Part shown: positions 42,930 through 50,817 of the stretch, piece after piece
Layout: each line of letters starts with the position of its first letter
Numbering within the stretch: the first letter of the stretch is position 1
From: Dyella_B humi
GTDB lineage: Bacteria; Pseudomonadota; Gammaproteobacteria; Xanthomonadales; Rhodanobacteraceae
Direction: 5' to 3'
NCBI RefSeq assembly: GCF_044904605.1
Contig: NZ_JADIKI010000021.1
Span: 372,001 to 436,000 of the forward strand
DNA: 64,000 nt
Made by a program: the position numbers and the translations under genes
The notes under the pieces: model-generated
Told to the model about the DNA's origin: nothing
The model's input: only the letters and a program-made list of their open reading frames with translations
Database searches by the model: none

Positions 42930-43691
42930 ATGAAAACCCAAGCTTTCTTCGTCACCGCTTTGACATGCATGTTGTTCGCTGGCCTGCCAGCCAAAGCGGC
43001 ACCCGGCGTGCCTTCCTATATCTCCGCTGCCGTCGCGGACGCTACGCGCCCTGCGGATGAAAAGGCGCAAGATGCCGACCGCAAACCCGCGGAAGTTTTG
43101 GCGTTCACCGACATCAAGCCTGGCGACAAAGTAGTGGATCTGATGCCAGGCGCGGGCTACTACACGCGTATCTTCAGCAAGATCGTCGGACCCAAAAGCA
43201 TTGTCTATGCGCTGCAGCCGACGGAAATGGACAAGGCGTCACCCCAGCGCTTAAAGAGCCTGAAGAGTTTCGCAGGTACCAAGGACTACCCGAATGTCGT
43301 GATCTTGGTGCAACCCATCGGCGCCATGCAGATGCCCAAGGGCCTGGATATGGTCTGGACGTCGCAGAACTACCACGACTTGCACGACCCCTTCATGGGT
43401 ACGCCGAACATGGCGAAGATCAACAAGACGATCTACGACGCGCTGAAGCCGGGTGGCATCTATGTCGTGCTTGATCATGCTGCAGCGGCGGGAACTGGTA
43501 CGTCGAAGACGAACGATCTGCATCGCATCGATCCTGCTGCAGTGAAAGCGGAAGTGACGGCGGCGGGATTTGAATTTATCGGTGAGAGCGATGTGTTGCG
43601 CAACCCGGCCGACGATCACACGTTGGCGATTTTCGACAAGGCGATCAAAGGAAGAACGGATAAATTCATTTATAAGTTTCGTAAGCCGTAG
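42930..43691 (+). CDS. Exported class I methyltransferase-like protein
   Basis: 253 residues. An N-terminal signal peptide ends near AKAAPG (about residue 24). The rest is a Rossmann-type SAM-dependent methyltransferase: motif I is VVDLMPGAGYYTRIF, followed by a later LKPGGIYVVLDHAAA strand. A SAM-dependent enzyme with an export signal is unusual because SAM is not normally present in the periplasm. It follows the outer-membrane protein by 36 bases and is probably co-transcribed. Confidence 0.8.
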   Translation: MKTQAFFVTALTCMLFAGLPAKAAPGVPSYISAAVADATRPADEKAQDADRKPAEVLAFTDIKPGDKVVDLMPGAGYYTRIFSKIVGPKSIVYALQPTEMDKASPQRLKSLKSFAGTKDYPNVVILVQPIGAMQMPKGLDMVWTSQNYHDLHDPFMGTPNMAKINKTIYDALKPGGIYVVLDHAAAAGTGTSKTNDLHRIDPAAVKAEVTAAGFEFIGESDVLRNPADDHTLAIFDKAIKGRTDKFIYKFRKP

Positions 43692-43756
43692 TGTATTTGC
43701 CTTATTGAACTCATTATTCGCCACACATTCGCGAAAATGTTCGGCACTCCCTCGTG

Positions 43757-43870
43757 GTCATTCCGGCGAAGGCCGGAATCCAGTTTGAAATGCGTCCGAA
43801 GGACACAAAACCGATTTTGGGTGCTTCGCACAGCGTATTGAAACTGGATTCCGGCCTTCGCCGGAATGAC
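43757..43870. repeat. REP-like palindrome, full-length CCGGCG subtype
   Basis: Arms of about 30 bases (GTCATTCCGGCGAAGGCC... and inverse, 43757-43786 and 43841-43870) flank a 54-base centre that is also conserved in the copy at 49561-49683. Confidence 0.9.
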
Positions 43871-43930
43871 GACAAGGCAAGATCGGACATTGCTGCAAGA
43901 CGATCATGCCTGTCGCGAATAATGAAAAGC

Positions 43931-44743
43931 TCAATAGGTTGCCAGTGCCAATTCAGTAAGACGATCAAGCTCAGCTTCGTCAAAGCCCGCTTGCAAACGC
44001 GCAGGACGATTGAACGGTCCGCGCAAGTTGCGCCCCATGTAATCGCGAACCAGATCGAGAAAGGTTTCGCGCGCGTTCAAGCCATCACGCTCGCAACACC
44101 AGCGAAACCAGCGCGTGCCTGCAGCGACGTGTGCAACTTCCTCGCGCAGAATCACTTCCAGTATGGCAATGGTGGGTTCATCGCCCACAGCGCGCAGGCG
44201 TTCGATCATGCCAGGCGTTACGTCCAGTCCTCGCGCTTCCAACACACGCGGCACCAGGGCCATGCGGGCGGTATCGTGATGCGCGGTTTTTTCGGCCATT
44301 TCCCATAAGCCGTTATGCGCGTCGAAATCGCCGTAAGCATGCCCGAGTTCGGCAAGACGGTTGGATAGCAAAGTGAAATGGCGTGCTTCGTCGTTGGCGC
44401 AGCTGGCCCAGTCGCGGTAGTAATCCGGAGGCATGCCGCGGAAGCGGTAGACCGCGTCCCAGGCGAGGTTTATCGCGTTGAATTCGATATGCGCGACGGC
44501 GTGCACGAGTGCCGCGCGGCCTTCGGGTGTGCCGAGGCCGCGATGCGGTACTTGGCGTTGAGGAACAAGTCGTGGCAATGCAGGACGACCCGGTTCGCCA
44601 ATGGATTCAGGAACAGGTGACGTGGGATCAGGGCGCAGTTCGCCAGCTTGCAACGCATCCCAAGCCGAATGCGTGAGGTAAAGTTTCTCGGCGGGGTCTG
44701 TGGTGTCGAGGCAGCGCTTGGCGGCGGTGTGTAGGTCGCTCAT
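43931..44743 (-). CDS. DUF455 ferritin-like protein
   Basis: 270 residues of the ferritin-like four-helix family. Metal ligands are apparent in HIEFNAINLAWD, ANDEARHF and LREEVAHVAAG, the paired E/ExxH pattern of a di-iron carboxylate site. DUF455 proteins are related to the tRNA hydroxylase MiaE, but their substrate is unknown. The ATG at 44743 is selected; an in-frame codon six residues earlier lies inside a GTAGG-type repeat. Confidence 0.8.
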   Translation of the reverse strand: MSDLHTAAKRCLDTTDPAEKLYLTHSAWDALQAGELRPDPTSPVPESIGEPGRPALPRLVPQRQVPHRGLGTPEGRAALVHAVAHIEFNAINLAWDAVYRFRGMPPDYYRDWASCANDEARHFTLLSNRLAELGHAYGDFDAHNGLWEMAEKTAHHDTARMALVPRVLEARGLDVTPGMIERLRAVGDEPTIAILEVILREEVAHVAAGTRWFRWCCERDGLNARETFLDLVRDYMGRNLRGPFNRPARLQAGFDEAELDRLTELALATY

Positions 44744-44780
44744 GGTTTTTGGGGTTTGCACCTCAACCTACAATACACAT

Positions 44781-44865
44781 GGCCGTCATTCCCGCGAAAG
44801 CGGGAATCCATCTGCTCTGATGCCAAAAGCAAAAATGGATTCCCGCTTTCGCGGGAATGACGGCC
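44781..44865. repeat. REP-like palindrome, CCCGC subtype
   Basis: Perfect 31-base arms (44781-44811 and 44835-44865) with a 23-base loop. The sharpest copy in the window. Confidence 0.93.
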
Positions 44866-44892
44866 TTGAGAGTGAGCGGCTTGATGGCATTC

Positions 44893-44936
44893 ATGGCCCC
44901 TCACCCTGCCCTCTCCCCCGAGGGGAGAGGGAAAAA
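44893..44936. repeat. CCTCTCCCC palindrome next to purF
   Basis: GGCCCCTCACCCTGCC followed by CTCTCCCCCGAGGGGAGAG and an A-tract. It matches the copy in the kdsA-eno gap. The run of A sits on the wrong side to terminate purF. Confidence 0.7.
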
Positions 44937-44948
44937 AAGCAACAAGCG

Positions 44949-46424
44949 TTACGCGCTGCGGCGAGCCGCTTTTGCATCGTCCGAACGCAGCATTTCGATC
45001 TGTTCCAGGTAATGCTGGTCGAGGCCGGTGATGTATTCGCCGGAGAAGCACGACGTGTCGAAGTGCTTCAGGTTTTCGTTGCCGTCCTGCACAGCCCAGA
45101 TCAGATCCTTCAGATCCTGGTAGATCAGCCAGTCGGCGCCGAGCATCTTCTCCACTTCCTTTTCCGTGTGGCCGGAGGCGACGAGTTCGGCAGCGGCTGG
45201 CATGTCGATACCGTACACGTTTGGATAGCGCACTGGCGGCGCGGCGGAGGCGAAGTAGACGTTTCTGGCGCCGGCATCACGCGCCATCTGGATGATCTGG
45301 CGCGAGGTGGTGCCGCGTACGATGGAATCGTCCACCAGCAGCACGTTCTTCTTGCGGAATTCCAGTTCCACCGGGTTGAGCTTGCGGCGCACGGATTTCA
45401 CGCGCTCGCCCTGCCCCGGCATGATGAAGGTGCGCCCGATGTAGCGGTTTTTGACGAAGCCTTCGCGGAACGGCACACCGAGCATTTCGGCGAGCGAACT
45501 GGCGGCCGTGCGCGCGGTGTCGGGAATCGGAATCACCGCATCGATGCCATGATCGGGGCGCACGCGCAGGATTTTCTCTGCCAGTTTCTGGCCCATGCGC
45601 AAGCGCGCCTTGTACACCGACACGTTCTCGATCATCGAATCGGGGCGCGCCAGGTACACGTATTCGAAAATGCACGGGGCATGCACACCGGCTTCCGCAC
45701 ATATGCGGGTGTGGAGCTGACCATCGTTGGTGATGAATACCGCTTCGCCCGGCGCCACGTCGCGCAGGCGCTTGAAGCCGAGAATGTCCAGCGCCACGGA
45801 TTCGGATGCCAGCGCGTATTCGCGCCCTTCCGACGTGATGCGCTCGCCCAGCACCAGCGGGCGAATACCGTTCGGATCGCGGAAGCCGAGCAAACCGTAA
45901 CCCAGCAGCAGCGCAAGGCAGGCATAACCGCCGCGCGCGCGCGCGTGCATACCCGCCACCGCCTTGAAGATGTGATCCGGCGTGAGCGTCATGCGGTCCT
46001 GGATCTGCAGTTCGTGCGCCAGCACGTTCAGCAGTACCTCGGAATCGGAATCGGTGTTGATGTGCCGGCGGTCGTCCTCGAACATCTCGCGCCGCAGCGT
46101 TTCGGTATTCACCAGGTTGCCGTTGTGCGCAATGGCGATACCGTAGGGCGAATTCACGTAGAACGGCTGCGCCTCGGTGGCGCCTTCGGAACCTGCCGTG
46201 GGGTAGCGGCAATGGCCGATGCCGACGCGGCCGCGCAGCCGATTCATCGCAGACTGGCTGAACACATCGCGCACCAGGCCGTTTTCCTTGTGCAGACGCA
46301 AACGCGCACCGTCCACGGTGGCGATACCGGCGGCGTCCTGCCCGCGATGCTGCAGGACGGTGAGGCCGTCATAAAGCGCCGATGCCACCTCGGTGGTACC
46401 GACTATGCCAATGATTCCGCACAT
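44949..46424 (-). CDS. purF: Amidophosphoribosyltransferase
   Basis: 491 residues. The N-terminal Ntn glutaminase starts MCGIIGIVG, with Cys2 as nucleophile after Met removal and no propeptide. The phosphoribosyltransferase domain has the PRPP loop VLLVDDSIVRGTTS. It makes phosphoribosylamine, the committed step of purine synthesis. cvpA starts 8 bases upstream, and the folC-SPOR-cvpA-purF order is conserved across gammaproteobacteria. Confidence 0.97.
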   Translation of the reverse strand: MCGIIGIVGTTEVASALYDGLTVLQHRGQDAAGIATVDGARLRLHKENGLVRDVFSQSAMNRLRGRVGIGHCRYPTAGSEGATEAQPFYVNSPYGIAIAHNGNLVNTETLRREMFEDDRRHINTDSDSEVLLNVLAHELQIQDRMTLTPDHIFKAVAGMHARARGGYACLALLLGYGLLGFRDPNGIRPLVLGERITSEGREYALASESVALDILGFKRLRDVAPGEAVFITNDGQLHTRICAEAGVHAPCIFEYVYLARPDSMIENVSVYKARLRMGQKLAEKILRVRPDHGIDAVIPIPDTARTAASSLAEMLGVPFREGFVKNRYIGRTFIMPGQGERVKSVRRKLNPVELEFRKKNVLLVDDSIVRGTTSRQIIQMARDAGARNVYFASAAPPVRYPNVYGIDMPAAAELVASGHTEKEVEKMLGADWLIYQDLKDLIWAVQDGNENLKHFDTSCFSGEYITGLDQHYLEQIEMLRSDDAKAARRSA

Positions 46425-46431
46425 GGTGTTG

Positions 46432-47034
46432 CTACCCGTTAGTGTGATGCGTTGCGCCGGTCGCGCTCGAAGCGGCAGCCGGAGAAGTGGTGCTGTGCGC
46501 CGGCGCGTTGCCCGGCAGCAAATTCGGCAGATGTACCGGGAAATTTTCCGGGTGTAGATGCTGGCGCACATTCGGCGGCATTTCGTGTTCCAGCCATGCC
46601 GCCAAGCTGTTGAATTGCGGCAGCAGGGTCGATTGCTGCCACATCGGTTCGCGCGCGAATCCGGTCTGGTCAACCAAAAACACCAACAGCGTCACCAGCA
46701 ACAGGCCGCGCGCAAAACCGAAAATCATGCCGAGCAGGCGATCCGTGCCGCCCAGCCCCGTGCTGTCCACCAGCGTCTGGATTGCGAACCGCACCAGGGC
46801 GCCGACGATCAGCACGGCGATGAAGCATAGGCCGTAACCGACCAGGACACGCAACAGCGGCGTTTCGATCGAGTGCTCGAAGTGCGCCGCCACCGCCGGG
46901 CCGTACGTCCAGGCCACCCAGAAGGCGGCAATCCACGTTACCAGCGCCAGCACCTCGGATATGAGGCCGCGCCACAAACCCACAAGGACCGACAGCGCCA
47001 ATATCGCGATGATGATGAGGTCGACCGCGTTCAT
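46432..47034 (-). CDS. cvpA: CvpA family membrane protein
   Basis: 200 residues with four predicted membrane helices in the first 150 (about 3-22, 28-48, 63-85 and 100-122) and a Pro/Ser/His-rich tail. CvpA is needed for colicin V export and envelope homeostasis in E. coli and lies before purF. The ATG at 47034 is the family start. Confidence 0.92.
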   Translation of the reverse strand: MNAVDLIIIAILALSVLVGLWRGLISEVLALVTWIAAFWVAWTYGPAVAAHFEHSIETPLLRVLVGYGLCFIAVLIVGALVRFAIQTLVDSTGLGGTDRLLGMIFGFARGLLLVTLLVFLVDQTGFAREPMWQQSTLLPQFNSLAAWLEHEMPPNVRQHLHPENFPVHLPNLLPGNAPAHSTTSPAAASSATGATHHTNG

Positions 47035-47059
47035 GATGTCGCTTCCGGCGGCAAAGGTT

Positions 47060-48004
47060 TCACTTGGCGCTGACGATGTTGCCGTCAAGGCCCAGCTTGG
47101 CCTTGATCTGGTCGCGCAGCGACACCGCATCGCTGCGTTGGGTCTGCGGGCCGGCGCGCACGCGCCACAGCTGCTTGCCGCCAGCGTTCACCGTATCCAC
47201 GAAACCATCGAAACCGTTGGCGCGCAGCTTGTCGCGCAAGGCCAGCGCATCGGACTGGCTGCCCATGGCCGCAATCTGCACCGCCCAGGCGCCTGCCTTC
47301 ATCGGCGTACCCGCGGCCGGCGCTGGCACATCGCCCTGCGGGGTCGTGGCGCCGCTTTCCAGGCGGGCCGGAATACCGGGAACGGCCTGGGTGATCTTCA
47401 GCCGCGCGGCTTCCGCCTGGGCGCGGGTTTCGAACGGGCCGGCGCTCACCAGGGTCAGCGTCTTGCCGGCGCGCTGGATGGGCTGGCCGCCCACCGGGTA
47501 ACCCATAGCGCGCACCTTCTGCATCAGGCGATTGGCGCCGTCCGCCGCATAAGCGCTGAGATTGACCGCATAAATGCCGCGTGCGGCGGTGGCCGGCGGC
47601 GTATCCGGAATCACCGGCGAAGCGGGCTGCTGTTGCGGCGGCGGCGTGACCGCCGGGCGATTCGTCGCCGCGGTCTTCGGTGGCAAGGCGGGGATGACTG
47701 GCTGCGCCGGCGCCTGGATCACTGGTGCCGCAGTGTTGGTGGCCGCCGTGTTCACCGGTGTCATGCCTTCCACGTTCGCCGCTGTGCTGGCCGGCGTCGG
47801 CGCCGCACTGGCAGCGGAGGCCGCGCCTTGGCCGGAAAGGCTCATGGTCTTGGTTTGCAGGTCGCGATCGGGTGCCGGGGGAATCGCCAGGCTTACCGAC
47901 TGATCCGTGCTTGTCGTCGACGGCGACTTGCTCGAAAACATCATCGGCACGAACAGGATGGCCAGCGCAATGAGTACGGCGGCTCCCAACAGGCGTGTGT
48001 TCAA
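47060..48004 (-). CDS. SPOR-domain membrane protein (DedD-like), two SPOR repeats
   Basis: 314 residues. One N-terminal membrane helix (about 5-23), a long Pro/Ala/Thr-rich linker (about 30-140), then two apparent SPOR domains: about 142-215 (GIYAVNLSAYA...) and about 236-310 (GAWAVQIAAMG...). SPOR domains bind denuded septal peptidoglycan. The start is TTG with GGAG six bases upstream. DedD normally has one SPOR domain, so the first copy may be degenerate. Confidence 0.85.
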   Translation of the reverse strand: MNTRLLGAAVLIALAILFVPMMFSSKSPSTTSTDQSVSLAIPPAPDRDLQTKTMSLSGQGAASAASAAPTPASTAANVEGMTPVNTAATNTAAPVIQAPAQPVIPALPPKTAATNRPAVTPPPQQQPASPVIPDTPPATAARGIYAVNLSAYAADGANRLMQKVRAMGYPVGGQPIQRAGKTLTLVSAGPFETRAQAEAARLKITQAVPGIPARLESGATTPQGDVPAPAAGTPMKAGAWAVQIAAMGSQSDALALRDKLRANGFDGFVDTVNAGGKQLWRVRAGPQTQRSDAVSLRDQIKAKLGLDGNIVSAK

Positions 48005-48106
48005 GACGGACTCCAGACAACCAGCTTGTGCGTGACGCGGCGGATTATACCTGCCCCTGCCAGTCTTTATGACAAATGGTGTTCTGCTATCGCAGCACCG
48101 CGAAGT

Positions 48107-48140
48107 GTTGGGGTTCGGCTTCGCCTCACCGCCAACCTAC
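48107..48140. repeat. GTAGG-type palindrome
   Basis: GTTGGGGTTCGGC and GCCAACCTAC around a short loop; a partial copy of the element at 52306-52388, in the folC-SPOR gap. Confidence 0.6.
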
Positions 48141-48176
48141 AACTGATCCCAAGCCGCTCCCGAAGGAAAGCGGCAG

Positions 48177-49475
48177 CTAACTGCCAGCACCACTCAGCAC
48201 CGCTGAAGCGACAAAAAACGAGCCGAACGCAAGAATGCGCTCGCCACGCCGCGCCGAGGCACGCGCGGCAGCCAACGCCTGCGAAACGTTGTCGTGCGTG
48301 TCGAAACCGGCGCGCGGCAGTACCTGATGCAATACGCCGGCCAGCACGCTGGCGGGCAGCCCGCGCGGCGTATCCTGGTCCAGGCTGGCCAAATGCCAAT
48401 GTGCAATGCGTGAACCCAGCGCGGTCATCACACCACCTACGTCCTTGTCGGAAAGCGCACCGTAAACGGCATGCACGCGACCGGGCTGCGTATCCAGCCA
48501 ATCCGCCAGCGCACGCGCCGCCTGTGGGTTGTGGCCGACATCGACGATCAGCTCCGGACTGCCGCCCAGCGACTGCAAGCGTGCCGGCGCGCGCGGGAAA
48601 TGCATGCCCACTGAGGCGATGCGCTCCAACTCGACCGGATTCACTGCCTGCAAGGCATGCAGCGCGGCGATCGCCGCCGAGGCGTTCGTATACTGCACGG
48701 GCGCAGCAAGTTCCGGCGCGGGCAGATTCAGCACCGTGCCATCGTGGTGATGCCAGCGCCAGCGATGCGCTTCGTGTTCCACGTAGAAATCGTGCCCTGC
48801 CCGCTCCACGTGAGCCCCTTGCTCTGCAAGCGCTTCCAGCAGACCTTTCGGTGGCTCGGTTTCGCCCACGATGGCGGGTCGGTCGCGGCGCGCGATGCCG
48901 GCCTTCTCGCGGCCGATGCTGTCGCGATCCGGCCCCAGCCATTCCACGTGATCCAGATCCACGGTGGTGATGATCACCGCGTTCGCGTCGATGATGTTGA
49001 CCGCGTCGAGACGTCCGCCCAGGCCCACTTCCAGCACGGCCGTATCCAGATCTGCGCGTGCGAACAGATCGAGCGCGGCCAACGTGCCGAATTCGAAATA
49101 AGTCAGCGAAATATCTGCACGCGCCAGCTCGATGCGCTCGAAGCTCTCCACCAATGCCGCATCGTCGGCATCGACGCCGGCGATGCGGACGCGCTCGTTG
49201 TAGCGAATGAGATGCGGCGAGGTGTAGCAACCCACGCGCTGCCCTGCCGCGGCCAGCATGGCTTCGAGAAACGCCACCGTGGAACCCTTGCCGTTGGTGC
49301 CACCCACGGTGATCACCCGTCGCGCGATCGCAGGTGCGCCCATGCGTTGCCACACGGCGCGTACCCGATCCAGCCCCAGGTCCACGCCAAGTGCATGGAT
49401 GCGTTGTTGATAGTCCAGCCATTCGGCAAGGGTGGTGGGTTTCACGCGTAGCTCCGGTTCAAGCTCGCGCAACAT
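48177..49475 (-). CDS. folC: Bifunctional folylpolyglutamate synthase / dihydrofolate synthase
   Basis: 432 residues. The Mur-ligase-like ATP loop is VGGTNGKGST, followed by YTSPHL, FEFGTLAALD, GLGGRLDAVN and the C-terminal VDVGHNP. It joins dihydropteroate to glutamate and extends polyglutamate tails. The ATG at 49475 is chosen; eight residues earlier only a TTG is available. accD, often upstream, is not present. Confidence 0.95.
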   Translation of the reverse strand: MLRELEPELRVKPTTLAEWLDYQQRIHALGVDLGLDRVRAVWQRMGAPAIARRVITVGGTNGKGSTVAFLEAMLAAAGQRVGCYTSPHLIRYNERVRIAGVDADDAALVESFERIELARADISLTYFEFGTLAALDLFARADLDTAVLEVGLGGRLDAVNIIDANAVIITTVDLDHVEWLGPDRDSIGREKAGIARRDRPAIVGETEPPKGLLEALAEQGAHVERAGHDFYVEHEAHRWRWHHHDGTVLNLPAPELAAPVQYTNASAAIAALHALQAVNPVELERIASVGMHFPRAPARLQSLGGSPELIVDVGHNPQAARALADWLDTQPGRVHAVYGALSDKDVGGVMTALGSRIAHWHLASLDQDTPRGLPASVLAGVLHQVLPRAGFDTHDNVSQALAAARASARRGERILAFGSFFVASAVLSGAGS

Positions 49476-49560
49476 AAAGGCAGTGGCGTTCTTGCACAAT
49501 CCTTTTTGATGTTCAGCGTGGGAGGGACTTACATCCTTTTGCAGTGATGTCTGCTCTCCC

Positions 49561-49683
49561 TCACCGTCATTCCGGCGAAGGCCGGAATCCAGTTAGATAC
49601 GCCGTGCGAAGCACTCAAAATCGATCTTGTGTCCTTCGGACGCATATTTGACTGGATTCCGGCCTTCGCCGGAATGACGGTGA
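49561..49683. repeat. REP-like palindrome, full-length CCGGCG subtype
   Basis: Perfect 33-base arms (49561-49593 and 49651-49683). The 57-base centre, read in reverse, matches that of the copy at 43757-43870 (TGCGTCCGAAGGACACAA and GTGCTTCGCAC are shared). Confidence 0.93.
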
Positions 49684-49697
49684 GCCCCGGGCAAGTC

Positions 49698-49847
49698 TTA
49701 CCGAATTGCGTGGAACGCCCAGTACATGGCAAACGCCGTCCAGAACATGCGCTGCAACGCCTTGCCCGCCAGAAATGCAGCCAGCAGGCCGATCAGCCAG
49801 GGCATGTATTTGTCGAGCGTGCTGCGCGTGTCGTTGATGGTGTTCAT
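49698..49847 (-). CDS. 49-residue membrane peptide
   Basis: ATG at 49847 has a strong ribosome-binding site (GGAGGA, six-base spacing). The peptide starts MNTINDTRSTLDKYMPWLIG and contains one hydrophobic helix (about 15-27) and a second aromatic amphipathic stretch (about 33-47). It ends in Arg before TAA. I know no family. The ribosome-binding site and hydrophobic design make a real gene likely. Confidence 0.6.
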   Translation of the reverse strand: MNTINDTRSTLDKYMPWLIGLLAAFLAGKALQRMFWTAFAMYWAFHAIR

Positions 49848-49966
49848 GGCTTGTCCTCCCGCACCCCGGTGGTGCGAGAGGAATCATCTGCCGCGAAGGT
49901 CGATGGCGGCAGGCGCGGGCGTCATGGGTCGGATCTGACACTCGTCATCCCGAAATTTCCATGGGG

Positions 49967-50045
49967 CGTCATTCCCGCGAAAGCGGGAATCCATTTACTC
50001 TGATGCAAAAGCCGAAGATGGATTCCCGCTTTCGCGGGAATGACG
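49967..50045. repeat. REP-like palindrome, CCCGC subtype
   Basis: Perfect 28-base arms (49967-49994 and 50018-50045). The loop resembles that of the copy at 44781-44865 (CTCTGATGC shared). Confidence 0.93.
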
Positions 50046-50067
50046 GCCATGTGAGTTACGTGAGATG

Positions 50068-50817
50068 TCATGCGCCTTTATCGAGCAGCGGCTTGATCAG
50101 ATCCAGCGGCAGCGGAAACACGATGGTGCTGGATTGTCCACTGCTGGACATGCTCGCCAGCGTTTGCAGATACCTCAGCTGCAACGCCTGCGGTTGCTGC
50201 GCCAGCATGGCCGCGGCATCACGCAGTTTTTCGGAGGCTTGCAGTTCGCCATCGGCGTGGATCACTTTCGCGCGGCGTTCGCGCTCGGCTTCGGCCTGGC
50301 GGGCGATGGCGCGCACCATAGTTTCGTTGAGATCCACGTCCTTGATCTCGACGTTGGTGATCTTGATGCCCCAGGGGTCGGTCGCCTCGTCGAGAATCTG
50401 CTGCAAACTGTGATTGATCGAATCGCGCTGCGAAAGAATTTCATCAAGCTCATGCTGGCCGAGCACCGAGCGCAAGCGCGTTTGCGCAAGCTGGCTGGTG
50501 GCCTGATAGAAATTCTCCACTTGCAGCACCGATTTGTCCGGCTCCATCACGCGGAAATACACCACCGCGTTGACGCGGACGGAGACGTTGTCGCGGGAGA
50601 TCACATCCTGCGGCGGCACATCCATCACCGTCACGCGTAGATCCACGCGTATCATTCGCTGCACCATCGGTATCAGGATGAACAGCCCAGGCCCCTTGGT
50701 GCCGGTGTAGCGGCCCAGCGTCAGCACCACGCCGCGCTGGTATTCCGGCAGCACCTTGATCGACGAGGACAGCAGCGCAATCAGGAAGATCACGATAACG
50801 CCAGCAAAACCGATCAT
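50068..50817 (-). CDS. Slipin-type SPFH/stomatin protein
   Basis: 249 residues. An N-terminal membrane hairpin (about 3-18) is followed by the SPFH domain (about 25-180, VLPEYQRGVVLTLGRY) and a short alpha-helical/coiled region (AIARQAEAERERRAKVI). Slipins pair with NfeD proteases, which cleave the slipin C-terminal hydrophobic region. Its start overlaps the upstream nfeD stop by four bases. Confidence 0.9.
   Translation of the reverse strand: MIGFAGVIVIFLIALLSSSIKVLPEYQRGVVLTLGRYTGTKGPGLFILIPMVQRMIRVDLRVTVMDVPPQDVISRDNVSVRVNAVVYFRVMEPDKSVLQVENFYQATSQLAQTRLRSVLGQHELDEILSQRDSINHSLQQILDEATDPWGIKITNVEIKDVDLNETMVRAIARQAEAERERRAKVIHADGELQASEKLRDAAAMLAQQPQALQLRYLQTLASMSSSGQSSTIVFPLPLDLIKPLLDKGA

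Noticed and set aside
46961..48970. 669-codon plus-strand frame over cvpA, the SPOR gene and folC
   Set aside because: It crosses three well-supported genes on the other strand and is Arg/Ala-rich without motifs.
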